Positions 32,464-40,945 of a stretch of DNA of 64,000 nucleotides are shown in pieces. This DNA is from Deltaproteobacteria bacterium (GTDB lineage: Bacteria > Myxococcota_A > Polyangia > Polyangiales > Polyangiaceae). Numbering within the stretch: position 1 is the stretch's first letter; the number at the start of each line of letters is the position of its first letter. The stretch is from NCBI GenBank assembly GCA_016218915.1, contig JACRCQ010000041.1, positions 175,292 to 239,291 on the forward strand, read 5' to 3'. The notes under the pieces are model-generated. The model ran no database searches and had not been told where the DNA came from. It saw only the letters and a program-made list of their open reading frames with translations. Made by a program: the position numbers and the translations under genes.

Positions 32464-33903
32464 ATGGGCGAGATGAGGGGGATTGCCAAGGATGCCGCGG
32501 CTTCGGTGTCGCGCCACATGGCCACGGTCGTGGCAGGGCTGATTACCATTCCGATTCTCGCCCGCACGCTCGGCGCCTCGCGCCTCGGCTTCTGGAGCTT
32601 CCTCGGGACAACAGCGTTCCTCTTGTCGCTGTGCGATCTCGGGCTCTCTTCCGCCACGCTGCGAGCCGCAGCCGGGCCACGTGCGGACCTTGCCAAGCAA
32701 GCCGCCCGCCTGGCAGCGATCTGCACTGCGGTTCTGTCCGCTCCCGCTGTGGCAGGATGCATCGTCTGGATGTTTGCCACGGCAGACAAGCTGCCGATCG
32801 ATCAACGGCACGACGCACGGGTGGCCGTGGTGATCGCGATGCTGGCGGGCGTGGTTGGGGCCGTGACGCAGTCCTCCAGGTCCTACGCCCAAGGACAAGG
32901 CTATATCATTCCGCTGGCCTGGGCCCGCGTGTCCGGCGTCCTCACGCAGTTCGTCGTGACCGTATCCTGCCTGGCATTCGGGCTTCGTCTCCGCGCTGTC
33001 GCCATCGGCTTCGCAGCAGGAACCCTGGTCGAAGCTGGGCTCGGGCTGCGCGCAGCCTCTGACGGCAAAGCGAGCCGGGGCTTGCCGGGCAAGGCGGACC
33101 GACCTGAGCTGTATCGTGTGGCACTCGCCTCGATGCTCATGAATTCTGCGGTCGCGCTCGCCATGCGCGTGGACGTGATCGTGCTGGAGCGGGTCACTGA
33201 CCTTGCTACGCTCGGCGCCTATTCGGTGGTCCAGCGCATCGTCGATCAGGGATACACCCTCGTAAAGCAGATAGGCGCTGCGCTGGTGCCTCGTCTCGGC
33301 CTTCGCGCCGAGAACCGGGGAGCCACCGTGTCGCTCGGGACGATGCTGGTTGGAACCCTCAATGCAGTTCCCTTCACAGCCCTCGCGATTGCGGGCCATG
33401 GATTCATCGTGGCGTGGGCCGGCTCGGCGGTCGATCTGCCGATCCTCCCCATCGCCCTCGTGTGGTTCGCTGCGAGCGCAACCATCTCCAGCGTCGAGTG
33501 CATTGCGACCTCCTCCATGTCGTTGAGCGGAGATGCGCTCGCTGCCTCGCGCTACGTCATGTCCGGAGCTGTCGTCAACCTGGCGCTGTCGATCGTCGGC
33601 GGTCTGCTCTTCGGCGCCTGGGCTGTGGCCGCCGCTACGACCGTGGGCAACAGTCTAGTCGCTGTGCTCGTCTGGAGGGCAACCAGGACCCATCTGGGCT
33701 GGAGCCGGGCGCAAGTCGTCGCCACCATGCTGCCTGTCGGCGTGGGCGCTGCGGTCAGCGGCATGGTCGCTGTGGCATCCCTTCGGCTGGGCTTGCCTTC
33801 GCTGGCAGCCACCGCCACTGCGATCGTGGCTGGCCTGGCGATCGCTTCTGTCCCCATCTGGCGCCTGAACCGGACTCCCATGCGCATTGGCACATCGTCA
33901 TGA
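32464..33903 (+). CDS. Wzx-type polysaccharide flippase (MOP superfamily)
   Basis: A 479-residue protein; ATG 32464 lies one base after the upstream stop. About 14 hydrophobic helices with the polysaccharide-biosynthesis family opening 'AKDAAASVSRHMATVVAGLITIPILARTLGASRLGFWSF'-type sequence (residues ~7-45) and the 'LGAYSVVQRIVDQGYTLVKQ' helix mid-way. It should flip undecaprenyl-linked repeat units to the periplasm for the Wzy-like polymerase. Its stop overlaps the next start as ATGA, so it is coupled to the following glycosyltransferase. Confidence 0.9.
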   Translation: MGEMRGIAKDAAASVSRHMATVVAGLITIPILARTLGASRLGFWSFLGTTAFLLSLCDLGLSSATLRAAAGPRADLAKQAARLAAICTAVLSAPAVAGCIVWMFATADKLPIDQRHDARVAVVIAMLAGVVGAVTQSSRSYAQGQGYIIPLAWARVSGVLTQFVVTVSCLAFGLRLRAVAIGFAAGTLVEAGLGLRAASDGKASRGLPGKADRPELYRVALASMLMNSAVALAMRVDVIVLERVTDLATLGAYSVVQRIVDQGYTLVKQIGAALVPRLGLRAENRGATVSLGTMLVGTLNAVPFTALAIAGHGFIVAWAGSAVDLPILPIALVWFAASATISSVECIATSSMSLSGDALAASRYVMSGAVVNLALSIVGGLLFGAWAVAAATTVGNSLVAVLVWRATRTHLGWSRAQVVATMLPVGVGAAVSGMVAVASLRLGLPSLAATATAIVAGLAIASVPIWRLNRTPMRIGTSS

Positions 33904-35105
33904 TCGTCCTGGCAGCACCTGTCCTGGGCTTCCTCGGCGGCGTGGAGCGGCACGTGCACGACCTTTCGGTGGGGCTCCGTTCGCGCGGCCACCGCGTGGC
34001 TCTGGCCTACGGCGAAGCGAGGGGGCAGGACGTGGAGCTGTATCGCGAGGCGTTTGACCAGGTCGTTGCGCTTTCCGGGATCGGACAGCTCGCCGCAGCG
34101 GCCGACTGCATCTACGCCCACAAGCTGCACGATGATGCGGTGCTCTCGCTTGCCTGCTCGCGCAAGCGGGTCGTGGTGGCTGTGCACGATCACGACATGA
34201 CCTGCGTGCGCTCCCATCGCTACCTTCCCGTAACCCATGAGCCCTGCAACCGGCCTCCGGGAATCGGATGCGTCGCCCACGGCTGCATCGCTGTTCGTAC
34301 GCGCGATCAGCTGATTCCCTTCTCGATCCGGAATCCGTTCCGTCTCGCTCGCACCACGCGCGCTGTCTCGGACAAGGCCCTGCTGATCGCAGGTAGCTCG
34401 TTCCTGCGTCGTACGCTGCTCGACGCGGGCGTGCCGCCAGACCGGGTAGTGGTCATCCACCCAGTGCCACCCGACGACGCGACGCCGCTGGTGGCGGCAC
34501 CCACTGCGCCTGTCGCGGTGTTCGCCGGCCAGCTGATCCGGGGCAAGGGATTGGACATCCTTCTTCGCGCCGTCCAGAAGCTCGACCCGGTTCGCGTCAT
34601 CGTCGCAGGCGCCGGCAGCGGACGGGGCGACTCCGAGCGGTTGTGCGTCCGGCTCGGGATCCAGTCCCGGGTGGAATTCCTCGGGCCGGTCGGGCCTGAA
34701 GCCATGGCGTCCGTCTACGACCGCGGCCGCGTGGCTGTCGTTCCTTCTCTCTGGCCTGAGCCCTTTGGCATGGTCGGCATCGAAGCGATGCGCCGCGCAC
34801 GCCCTGTCGTGGGCGCCCGGCACGGAGGTATTCCAGAGTGGCTGACGCACGGAGTCACCGGATGGACGTTCGATCCGGGCAGCGACGCGAGCCTCGCGCA
34901 AGCGCTTCGCAGAGCGATGGATGCCGACGACTATGCGCGAGTCGCGCAGGAGGCGCGGCGACAGGCGTCAGAACGATTCTCGTTCGCAAGGATGCTGGAC
35001 GAGGTGGAGCGTTGCATCCTGGGCGCGGAGAGCGGCCCGCGTGCTGAGCGCGCAGGTGCGTCGGGGAGAGGAATCGACGGCAGGGAGCTGATGAGACCGG
35101 AATGA
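33900..35105 (+). CDS. GT4-type glycosyltransferase
   Basis: A 401-residue protein; ATG 33900 overlaps the flippase stop (ATGA). First domain starts 'MIVLAAPVLGFLGGVERHVHDLSVGLRSRGHRV', the usual GT4 acceptor loop. A Cys-rich insertion follows ('HDHDMTCVRSHRYLPVTHEPCN...GIGCVAHGC'), seen in a subset of family 4 enzymes and possibly a metal site. Second domain has 'VFAGQLIRGKGLDILLRAV', 'VIVAGAGSG' and the donor motif 'SLWPEPFGMVGIEAMRRARPVVG'. Cytoplasmic, extending the repeat unit. Last gene of the plus-strand block before the STAS gene. Confidence 0.9.
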   Translation: MIVLAAPVLGFLGGVERHVHDLSVGLRSRGHRVALAYGEARGQDVELYREAFDQVVALSGIGQLAAAADCIYAHKLHDDAVLSLACSRKRVVVAVHDHDMTCVRSHRYLPVTHEPCNRPPGIGCVAHGCIAVRTRDQLIPFSIRNPFRLARTTRAVSDKALLIAGSSFLRRTLLDAGVPPDRVVVIHPVPPDDATPLVAAPTAPVAVFAGQLIRGKGLDILLRAVQKLDPVRVIVAGAGSGRGDSERLCVRLGIQSRVEFLGPVGPEAMASVYDRGRVAVVPSLWPEPFGMVGIEAMRRARPVVGARHGGIPEWLTHGVTGWTFDPGSDASLAQALRRAMDADDYARVAQEARRQASERFSFARMLDEVERCILGAESGPRAERAGASGRGIDGRELMRPE

Positions 35106-35238
35106 ACGCCTGAGCGGACCACGCCTGAAGCGAATGGGCCTTGACGAAAGGGGTGAGTGTAGACAGATATGTGTGTAGGGGACGACCGGGGTCGGCATCC
35201 CGGAGCATTGTGATGCTGAAAGCACGGGGGGAATAGCC

Positions 35239-35748
35239 ATGTTCGCTACCAGAAGTTCGGGTGGCCGCAGAGATCGACACGAAGCAGCGGCGGATGCAGC
35301 GCCTCCCAGCGCTCGGCTCGTCCGCGTCCCGGATCTCGAGCCAGAGCCAGTCGAGCCTTCGGTTGACGAGGACGCGGAGGATCCGCCTCCCCGCAAGAGT
35401 GATATCCGCGAGCTGCGTCCGGTTCGCCGGACCGAAGACGTCGCGGTGGTGAAGGTGACCGCGCGTCGGCTCGACGAAGCGGCGGAGCCTGCGCTGCGCT
35501 CGGCGTTTCTGTCGGCCTGGAATCGCGGCATGACCGTGCTGGTGGTGGATCTTTCGGACGTGGTCTATGTGGACAGCCTCGGGCTGTCCGCGTTGATTGC
35601 CCTGCAGCGCAGCCGGCCTTCAGGCACCCGCATCGTCGTGGCGGGCATGTGCGACTTCGTGCGGGACATCTTCGAGGTGACGCAGGCTGTGCACATGTTC
35701 GACGTGTACGCCTCGGCGCAGGCGGCGCTGCTCAACCTCGCTGCTTAG
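35239..35748 (+). CDS. STAS-domain protein (anti-sigma-factor antagonist-like)
   Basis: A 169-residue protein; ATG 35239 with GGGGGGAA six bases upstream. The first ~60 residues are disordered and charged (Arg/Pro/Glu/Asp). The STAS domain (about 65-165) has the strand 'LVVDLSDVVYVDSLGLSALIAL', where Ser113 in 'DSLGL' is the residue phosphorylated in SpoIIAA/RsbV-type antagonists. No anti-sigma kinase or phosphatase gene lies nearby. It could tune exopolysaccharide expression by partner switching. A TTGACG sequence at 35141-35146 could be a -35 box, but no good -10 follows. Confidence 0.88.
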   Translation: MFATRSSGGRRDRHEAAADAAPPSARLVRVPDLEPEPVEPSVDEDAEDPPPRKSDIRELRPVRRTEDVAVVKVTARRLDEAAEPALRSAFLSAWNRGMTVLVVDLSDVVYVDSLGLSALIALQRSRPSGTRIVVAGMCDFVRDIFEVTQAVHMFDVYASAQAALLNLAA

Positions 35749-35753
35749 CGCTC

Positions 35754-35779
35754 CTCTCGCGGGGTACCCCAGGGGGCTA
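35754..35779 (-). repeat. 26-base dispersed repeat, copy B
   Basis: The reverse complement of this segment matches 5937-5962 at 24 of 26 bases. Its centre is the palindrome GGGGTACCCC. It begins six bases past the STAS stop codon, so it could act as a 3' hairpin there. Confidence 0.8.
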
Positions 35780-35832
35780 TTGAATCGCGCGGAGCTTGCG
35801 GGAGACTTGCCAGCCTCCGCCCTCTGATCCTG

Positions 35833-35857
35833 TCTGCGGTTATCTGCGAGATCTGCG
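35833..35857. repeat. TCTGCG triple repeat
   Basis: TCTGCG occurs at 35833, 35843 and 35852, spaced by ten and nine bases, in non-coding DNA. Periodicity resembles the CACAGAG run at 5565-5589, though the sequence differs. Confidence 0.65.
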
Positions 35858-35944
35858 GCTCTCTTCCAGCTGCACTGTCCTCCTTCGCGCGACGCAACGA
35901 GTTGGCGGGTTGGTAGTGCCGAGGGCGTGAATTCTTGTGGGTGT

Positions 35945-37099
35945 TCACCCGGCCTGGGCCCAGGTTGCCATCTCGATCATCAATCCGTAGTAGTCCCGGA
36001 TCTCGCTGACCGGTGTCTCCGGTACGAAGCTGGCGAGGAGTGCGGAATCAGAATCCGGGTCCTCGGGGCGATAGCCGTGCATGCCTGCCATCGGGCTTCG
36101 GCCCATGTGGCTCGGGCTGAGCAGGACCCCGGGCTCGAGCGCATAGATCGCGTCGCCGAAGCGGTGGTCAGGCCAGTAGGTTCCGTACGCCTTCAGCTTC
36201 TCTTCCCGCACCCAATTCCCGTCCTTGCCGTCCACGAGCGCGTTGCGGATCAGCTCCTCGGCCCGCGGGGAAAGAAACCAGAATCGAACCATCGTCGAGT
36301 CGAAGATTGCGGCATAGTCCTTGCCGAATCGCAGGCCCAGGCGCTCCACACGTGGCATCAGGTCCACGACGCGAGTCACCGTCGCCATGCCGTGATCGGA
36401 GAATACCGCGACCTGCACGTCATCGTACTTGCGTCTGGCCGCATCGAGCACGCCCTGCAGCTGGCTCTCATACCAGTGCAGCCGGGCGTCCACGTGATCG
36501 GAGTTGCGCGAATGCTCATGCATGAGAGCGTCGAGCCCTGCCGTGTAGAGGAAGGCGAACCGGCTCGTTCCTTCTTCCACGGCCTCGCCGAGAGACGCGA
36601 GGTTCGCGCGCTCGGACTTGCGCCAGTTCGAGCAGTGATAGGGGATCTTGCGCTCGACGAGCTCGTCGATCAGGCTCGTGCCGGCATTGATGCCCCCCGG
36701 ACGGAACAGGTCCTTCTTCTCGGCGTAGTCGAAGAGCGGAAGAGCGGAGAACGGGACGTTGTAGATCTGGAAGTAGCCTGTAAAGCCATAGGCAGATGCA
36801 ATCGCCTTGGATACCCATCGGCGCACGCGCCCGCGATCGGCCACGGACGGCGGAAGCAGGTCGAGGACCCGGAGCGCCGAGAAGGGGCTGGTGGAGGGCG
36901 AGTAGCGGAAGCTCGACCAGTGGTCGTTGCTGGACGGCGATCGGCCGGTGAGGATGGCGGGGATGCAGGCGGAGGAGAAGCCGAAGACCGAGCGGGCCGA
37001 CTGACGGTGCTCGAGCTGCTTGAGCCACCAGGGGCGCGCCGAGACGACGTCCCAGCCGCACGCATCGATGAACATGGCAATTGCAAGTCGGGAGGGCAT
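35945..37099 (-). CDS. Alkaline-phosphatase-superfamily phosphodiesterase/phosphotransferase
   Basis: A 384-residue protein, ATG 37099, with no signal peptide. It shows the metal-ligand blocks of the superfamily: 'AMFIDACGWDVV' (Asp12), a nucleophile loop 'FGFSSACIPAILTGRSPSSNDHW' (about 39-61; Ser42/Ser43/Cys45 are candidates, the usual Thr is absent), 'FLYTAGLDALMHEHS', 'VAVFSDHGM' and 'MAGMHGYRPED'. This matches nucleotide-pyrophosphatase-like members found in capsule and EPS clusters. It may transfer or hydrolyse a phospho-substituent such as phosphoethanolamine or a sugar phosphate. Last gene of the long minus-strand run; 22 bases after the SGNH-like gene. Confidence 0.8.
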   Translation of the reverse strand: MPSRLAIAMFIDACGWDVVSARPWWLKQLEHRQSARSVFGFSSACIPAILTGRSPSSNDHWSSFRYSPSTSPFSALRVLDLLPPSVADRGRVRRWVSKAIASAYGFTGYFQIYNVPFSALPLFDYAEKKDLFRPGGINAGTSLIDELVERKIPYHCSNWRKSERANLASLGEAVEEGTSRFAFLYTAGLDALMHEHSRNSDHVDARLHWYESQLQGVLDAARRKYDDVQVAVFSDHGMATVTRVVDLMPRVERLGLRFGKDYAAIFDSTMVRFWFLSPRAEELIRNALVDGKDGNWVREEKLKAYGTYWPDHRFGDAIYALEPGVLLSPSHMGRSPMAGMHGYRPEDPDSDSALLASFVPETPVSEIRDYYGLMIEMATWAQAG

Positions 37100-37121
37100 C
37101 AGGATCCAGACGCGAGAATGG

Positions 37122-38087
37122 TCATTTCGCGATTTCTGCGCGATGCACCGCGCGGTTCAACAAGGGAAGGAATGCGGCGGACGCCTTGGCGTTTCCAGAG
37201 GACGATGGGTGGCTGTCGAGGCCGAGACCGGTGGGGAACACGGACAGGTTCGAGCGCCCATTTCCGGTCAGCACGCCGTAGTAGTCGAACACGGCAACGT
37301 TCTTGGGCTCGTAGCCCGCAAGCCAGCCATCCGGGCTTACGACCCAATCGTGGAATACGCGCGCGAGCCGGGCGCGTTCGGCGAGGCGCTCGCTGTCCTG
37401 CGGACGTCGCAGCAATGCCTTGAGCAGCCACTTCCACGCGGGAGCCGGATTCAGCCGCGGAGCGAGGGGAGGCGTAGTCACGTTAAGGAACAGCGTCTTC
37501 GGGTGCTTCGCGAACTCGCCCAGTAGCGCCGTCATGGACGCCCGCGCGTTCCATACCGTCAGCTCCCGGCCGCCAGGGTCTCCAGGGGCTGCGCCTTCCG
37601 AGGTGAAGTCGTTGCTGGTGTAGCAGGACTTGAACACCACGACGTCGTTCTTGCCGCCATCCTGGTATCGCTCATCCTGATGGGAAACGGAGAGGATCGC
37701 ATCCATCTTGTCGCGGAACTTGGGAAGCCAATCCAACAGCTCGGTGTTCTCCCCGATCTCGCTGCCGTAGGAAGCCTCGTGCACCTCGTAGTTCGCCAGC
37801 GCGAGCGCTCTGCGAAGGCCGCCGCCGTTCGGATGAGATTGGTAGATGCAGGACGCCCCCTCCTCGGTCGCTGTCCCGTTGTCCGCGAGCCACTGGCCGC
37901 CGCAGGAGTGGTGAATGAAGAGCAGACGCAGGGTTCGCTCGGGCGGCGAGTCCGGAAGCTCCGACGAGATCGGTGTGGATGTCGGAATGGGCTCGGCTTG
38001 GCTCTGCACAGGACCTCCTCCCAGCGGAACAGCGAGAAGCACGAGCGGGGCCGCGGCGACGACCGCGGCTGTGACAGCGCGCCTCAT
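37122..38087 (-). CDS. Secreted SGNH/GDSL-like hydrolase
   Basis: A 321-residue protein; ATG 38087 overlaps the upstream stop (ATGA) and starts a signal peptide ('AVTAAVVAAAPLVLLAVPLG'). The mature protein opens with 'LRLLFIHHSCGGQWLADNG', where Ser in HHSxG fits the SGNH nucleophile. It ends with 'GLGLDSHPSSSGNAKASAAF', a DxHP block that fits the catalytic Asp-His pair. Between are 'NDVVVFKSCYTSND' (block III-like Asn) and 'KTLFLNVTTPPLAP'. It could deacylate or deacetylate the exported polymer in the periplasm. It belongs to the cassette starting with the amidotransferase. Family assignment is moderate. Confidence 0.7.
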   Translation of the reverse strand: MRRAVTAAVVAAAPLVLLAVPLGGGPVQSQAEPIPTSTPISSELPDSPPERTLRLLFIHHSCGGQWLADNGTATEEGASCIYQSHPNGGGLRRALALANYEVHEASYGSEIGENTELLDWLPKFRDKMDAILSVSHQDERYQDGGKNDVVVFKSCYTSNDFTSEGAAPGDPGGRELTVWNARASMTALLGEFAKHPKTLFLNVTTPPLAPRLNPAPAWKWLLKALLRRPQDSERLAERARLARVFHDWVVSPDGWLAGYEPKNVAVFDYYGVLTGNGRSNLSVFPTGLGLDSHPSSSGNAKASAAFLPLLNRAVHRAEIAK

Positions 38088-39091
38088 GGTCGCTGGCCCT
38101 CTCGTTGGCCGGACGCTGCCTGGCGCGGGAGGGGCTGCTCCACGGCGGAGTCCTTCTGCATGTTGACCCGGACTGCCACCAGGGGCTCCACGACAGGGAC
38201 AGGGTCCCTGGCGCAGGGGGCAAAGTGCGACGCGCTCCAGGAAGAGATCTCGTCGACGACCTGGCGGTGGGCCATGCCGGTCGTGAAGATGTGGTTGGTG
38301 CCGGCGATGGATCGCCAGTGGATGTTCCTCTCCGCGGCGCGTCCGAACACGGCCTGCCGCACCTGATCGTAGAACAGCTCCCTGCGATTCTCCGATGCCA
38401 TGATGAGCAGCATCGGCTTGTCGCGGGAGAGGAAGTCCTCCAAGGCTCGCACCAGCTCGAAGTTGGTATTCGACGGCAACAGGGCGCGCCCCAGCGCTTT
38501 GGGCAGCAGGGACCCGGGCACCGGAACGTGCACACCGAGACGGCCATGGCCGGTCAAGAGCCGTAGCCATGCTGCCCGCGACCACAGCGCCTGCCCCATG
38601 CGCAGACGCGATTCAGGCCTCGGGTGGAACAGCTCCAGCTCGAGCGCCACGATCCCGGCAATCTCCAGGGGTGCTTGAACGGAGGCGAGGATGGAGGTGA
38701 CCGCGGCGCCGCACAATCCTCCAAGCACAAACGACGAGAATCCGTATTGCTGCCGGCACGCGGCGAGCACCGTCAGCACCGAGGAGACGTGCAGGCCATT
38801 GTGCATCATGCGAAAGAACGAATCGATGCTGGCTGGCACGACCCCAGGGGAGTCGCCGAGGCCGGGCAGATCGATCCGGAACGTGGGATACCCTTGCGAT
38901 GCGAGATGGTCTGCGGCCTGGACCATCAGACCTGCGTGCCCTTCGCGCGGCATGTGCCCTGCATTGAAGAACACGAAGGCCGTGCCTGGATCCACGGGTG
39001 CAGCCTGCCGCTTGTCCTGCCTCACCCCTGGGTGATGGTAGGTTCCCAGCAGCCGTGACCCATGGTTGTCGAACTCCACGATGCTTCTCAT
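38084..39091 (-). CDS. Alpha/beta hydrolase with Cys in the nucleophile elbow
   Basis: A 335-residue protein; ATG 39091 overlaps the upstream stop (ATGA). Core of an alpha/beta hydrolase: oxyanion strand 'FVFFNAGHMPREGHAG', 'FRIDLPGLGDSPG', then the elbow 'VLGGLCGAA' with Cys127 instead of Ser, and 'AGTNHIFTTG' holding the catalytic His. I know the same G-L-C-x-A-A elbow from the hydrolase-1 family of exosortase-A loci, where paired hydrolases sit with an acyl carrier protein and amidotransferases. No exosortase is seen here. It probably releases an acyl or acyl-amide group from a carrier or sugar. Confidence 0.78.
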   Translation of the reverse strand: MRSIVEFDNHGSRLLGTYHHPGVRQDKRQAAPVDPGTAFVFFNAGHMPREGHAGLMVQAADHLASQGYPTFRIDLPGLGDSPGVVPASIDSFFRMMHNGLHVSSVLTVLAACRQQYGFSSFVLGGLCGAAVTSILASVQAPLEIAGIVALELELFHPRPESRLRMGQALWSRAAWLRLLTGHGRLGVHVPVPGSLLPKALGRALLPSNTNFELVRALEDFLSRDKPMLLIMASENRRELFYDQVRQAVFGRAAERNIHWRSIAGTNHIFTTGMAHRQVVDEISSWSASHFAPCARDPVPVVEPLVAVRVNMQKDSAVEQPLPRQAASGQREGQRP

Positions 39092-39948
39092 GGCGATCCT
39101 CCGACGCTTTCCGCGAACTCACTCGCAATGGCGAGGCTGCGCTGGAAGAGTGTCGAGACCTCGGCGACCACGGACGGGCCGTGCCACCAGAACGGTGGCA
39201 TGGGGATCGGGACCGTCGAGGTATGCTGCGAGGGCGTGGCTTTCCTCGGGCCTCCGCTCAGACGCAGAATCTTCCACGGACGTCGCTCTGCAGGGCCTGG
39301 AATCTTGAGCGAATGTCGTGCGGAATCCACCCAGAGCCGGCGAGACCACATGTATCCCTCGACTTCCACCAGCTCGCCAGCCGTGAGCTGACTCACGTAG
39401 TCGGCCCTCGTTCGTCGCGTCCCGTTCGGCACTTCGAGCATGTCGCTCGCGAGCTTTCTGCGGAGCGTCTCGTGCAGCGCTACCTGGCCGCTCGCAGGCG
39501 GGTCCCACAGCAGCAGACCGTCTCCTTCGCCCTTCTCGAATGCTTCCGCTGCGAGCAGGGCGCCCATTCTGACTCCGATCAGGAGCGTAGGTGTGTCGTT
39601 GCCATCCCGCAGCAACTCGAGACATGCGAGCAGATCCTGGGTCCAGTCCGACATGCACGACGTGTCAAACCGTCCCGTGCTTTCGCCGGTACCCCGGTAG
39701 TCAAAGCGCAGCACCTCGAATCCGGCCGATGCCAGCGCCCTGGCCCAGCGCACCCACGTGGTGTAGGACAGCTGCCGCTCGATGGCGAACGGGCCTGCAA
39801 GCAGGGCCTTGGCGCGTTGCCTGCCCCGCGCCCGGTGACGCACGAAGTACAGCTGCTCTCCGTTGTGGGACAGATATCCGATCTCCTCGGCGCCTGCGGG
39901 CCGCATGGGGATCAGCAGCTCAGCGCTGGGACTCAGCATCGGGCTCAT
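39088..39948 (-). CDS. Alpha/beta hydrolase-like protein lacking the nucleophile Ser
   Basis: A 286-residue protein; ATG 39948 overlaps the upstream stop and its own stop overlaps the next start, both as ATGA. It has 'LLAGPFAIERQLSY', 'VLRFDYRGTGESTG' (83-90) and the elbow 'LLIGVRMGALLA', where Arg127 replaces the catalytic Ser. This G-x-R-x-G-A elbow recalls the hydrolase-2 family of exosortase-A loci. It is therefore likely a non-hydrolytic partner or uses a different residue. Pairing with the Cys-elbow hydrolase suggests a two-subunit enzyme; that is inference. Confidence 0.75.
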   Translation of the reverse strand: MSPMLSPSAELLIPMRPAGAEEIGYLSHNGEQLYFVRHRARGRQRAKALLAGPFAIERQLSYTTWVRWARALASAGFEVLRFDYRGTGESTGRFDTSCMSDWTQDLLACLELLRDGNDTPTLLIGVRMGALLAAEAFEKGEGDGLLLWDPPASGQVALHETLRRKLASDMLEVPNGTRRTRADYVSQLTAGELVEVEGYMWSRRLWVDSARHSLKIPGPAERRPWKILRLSGGPRKATPSQHTSTVPIPMPPFWWHGPSVVAEVSTLFQRSLAIASEFAESVGGSP

Positions 39949-40934
39949 CGTTCAGCGCTCCCCTCCAGAACCAGGGCCGGCGTATGAAGATACCGGCTGG
40001 CCTCCCGCTTGCCGTCGATGTCGCGGTATACACGCTCGACCTGCTCTGGCGTCAGCCCGACCACAGGCGCGACCTGATCGGCCTGCACACCGTTGTTGCG
40101 GGCGTACAGGCACAGATCCATCTCCCGATGGGGCAGGGCGAAGTAGAATTCGTCCTGGGATTGGGGCGCAGAGTAGGTATCGGTGGTCGGAGGACGGCGT
40201 CGGACCTCGTCTGGCACGCCGAGGTACTCCGCCAGCTGGTAGACCTGGCTCTTGTACAAGTGGGCAATGGGCTTGACGTCCGCTGCGCCGTCGCCGTTCT
40301 TCACGAAGAACCCGAGATCGTACTCGAGCCGGTTCGGCGTGCCGGTCACTGCGTATTGCAGCCGGTCCGCGTGGTAGTACTCCAGCATCTTCCTGCAACG
40401 CTGCTTGAAGTTGGTGCTCGCGACGATTCCCAGGTAAGCCTCCAGCGTGAGGCGCACGCGCGTCTCCTGCCCTTCGGGCGAAATGGCCACCACGGAGAAG
40501 ATCGGAAGCCGGTCTGAAGCCAGGACGCCAGGCAGCACGATCTTGCAGGTCCAGCCTGGTCCATACGACGGCACGACCCTGCGCACCGCATCGTCTCTCT
40601 TCTGGTAGCAGCCGGCTGCTTCGAGCAGGGGTGAGATCTCCACTTCGGACGACTCGATGCCGAGGTGCAGGGCGACTTCCCGGCTCAGCCGCCTGGTGTC
40701 GTCCGAGGATTCTCCTTCGGGCATGAGCAACCCGAATACCCGGTTCTTTCCCAGCGCGCGCGTGCACAGCGCTCCGACCACGCTGCTGTCCACGCCTCCG
40801 GAGAGCGCGACCACCGCGCCCCGGCGTCGGAGCCTCTCGCCAACGGACGTGCGGAGCCATGCGCAGATTCGCTCGGTCTCCCGGGACGGATCGAGCTTGA
40901 GGATGTCGATCGAGAATTCAGCTTGTGCGCCCAT
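39945..40934 (-). CDS. NadE-like ATP-pyrophosphatase (NAD+ synthase family)
   Basis: A 329-residue protein; ATG 40934 has GAAGGA upstream. The PP-loop 'VVALSGGVDSS' (45-51) activates a carboxylate with ATP. Further NadE signatures are 'TGTPNRLEYDLGFFVKNGDGAADVKPIAHLYKSQVYQLAEYLGVP', in segments across ~215-260. There is no glutaminase domain. True NAD+ synthase is a housekeeping enzyme; placed between an acyl carrier protein and hydrolase genes, this copy more likely forms an amide in polymer decoration, with ammonia from the neighbouring GATase-type enzyme. That role is inference. The NadE family itself is clear. Confidence 0.85.
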   Translation of the reverse strand: MGAQAEFSIDILKLDPSRETERICAWLRTSVGERLRRRGAVVALSGGVDSSVVGALCTRALGKNRVFGLLMPEGESSDDTRRLSREVALHLGIESSEVEISPLLEAAGCYQKRDDAVRRVVPSYGPGWTCKIVLPGVLASDRLPIFSVVAISPEGQETRVRLTLEAYLGIVASTNFKQRCRKMLEYYHADRLQYAVTGTPNRLEYDLGFFVKNGDGAADVKPIAHLYKSQVYQLAEYLGVPDEVRRRPPTTDTYSAPQSQDEFYFALPHREMDLCLYARNNGVQADQVAPVVGLTPEQVERVYRDIDGKREASRYLHTPALVLEGSAER

Positions 40935-40945
40935 GCTACGGTCCT

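Larger units (their letters stand above)
35749..35944. other. 196-bp intergenic repeat patch
   Basis: This gap between the STAS gene and the convergent phosphatase-superfamily gene carries the inverse copy of the 26-base repeat (35754-35779) and a TCTGCG triple repeat (35833-35857). Short frames through it translate to the 'QISQITAD' type sequence that such TCTGCG repeats give in many genomes, so it is not coding. Confidence 0.7.

Noticed and set aside
35745..35948. Minus-strand frame translating to a 'QISQITAD'-type peptide
   Set aside because: This product is typical of non-coding TCTGCG repeats and has no start signal.
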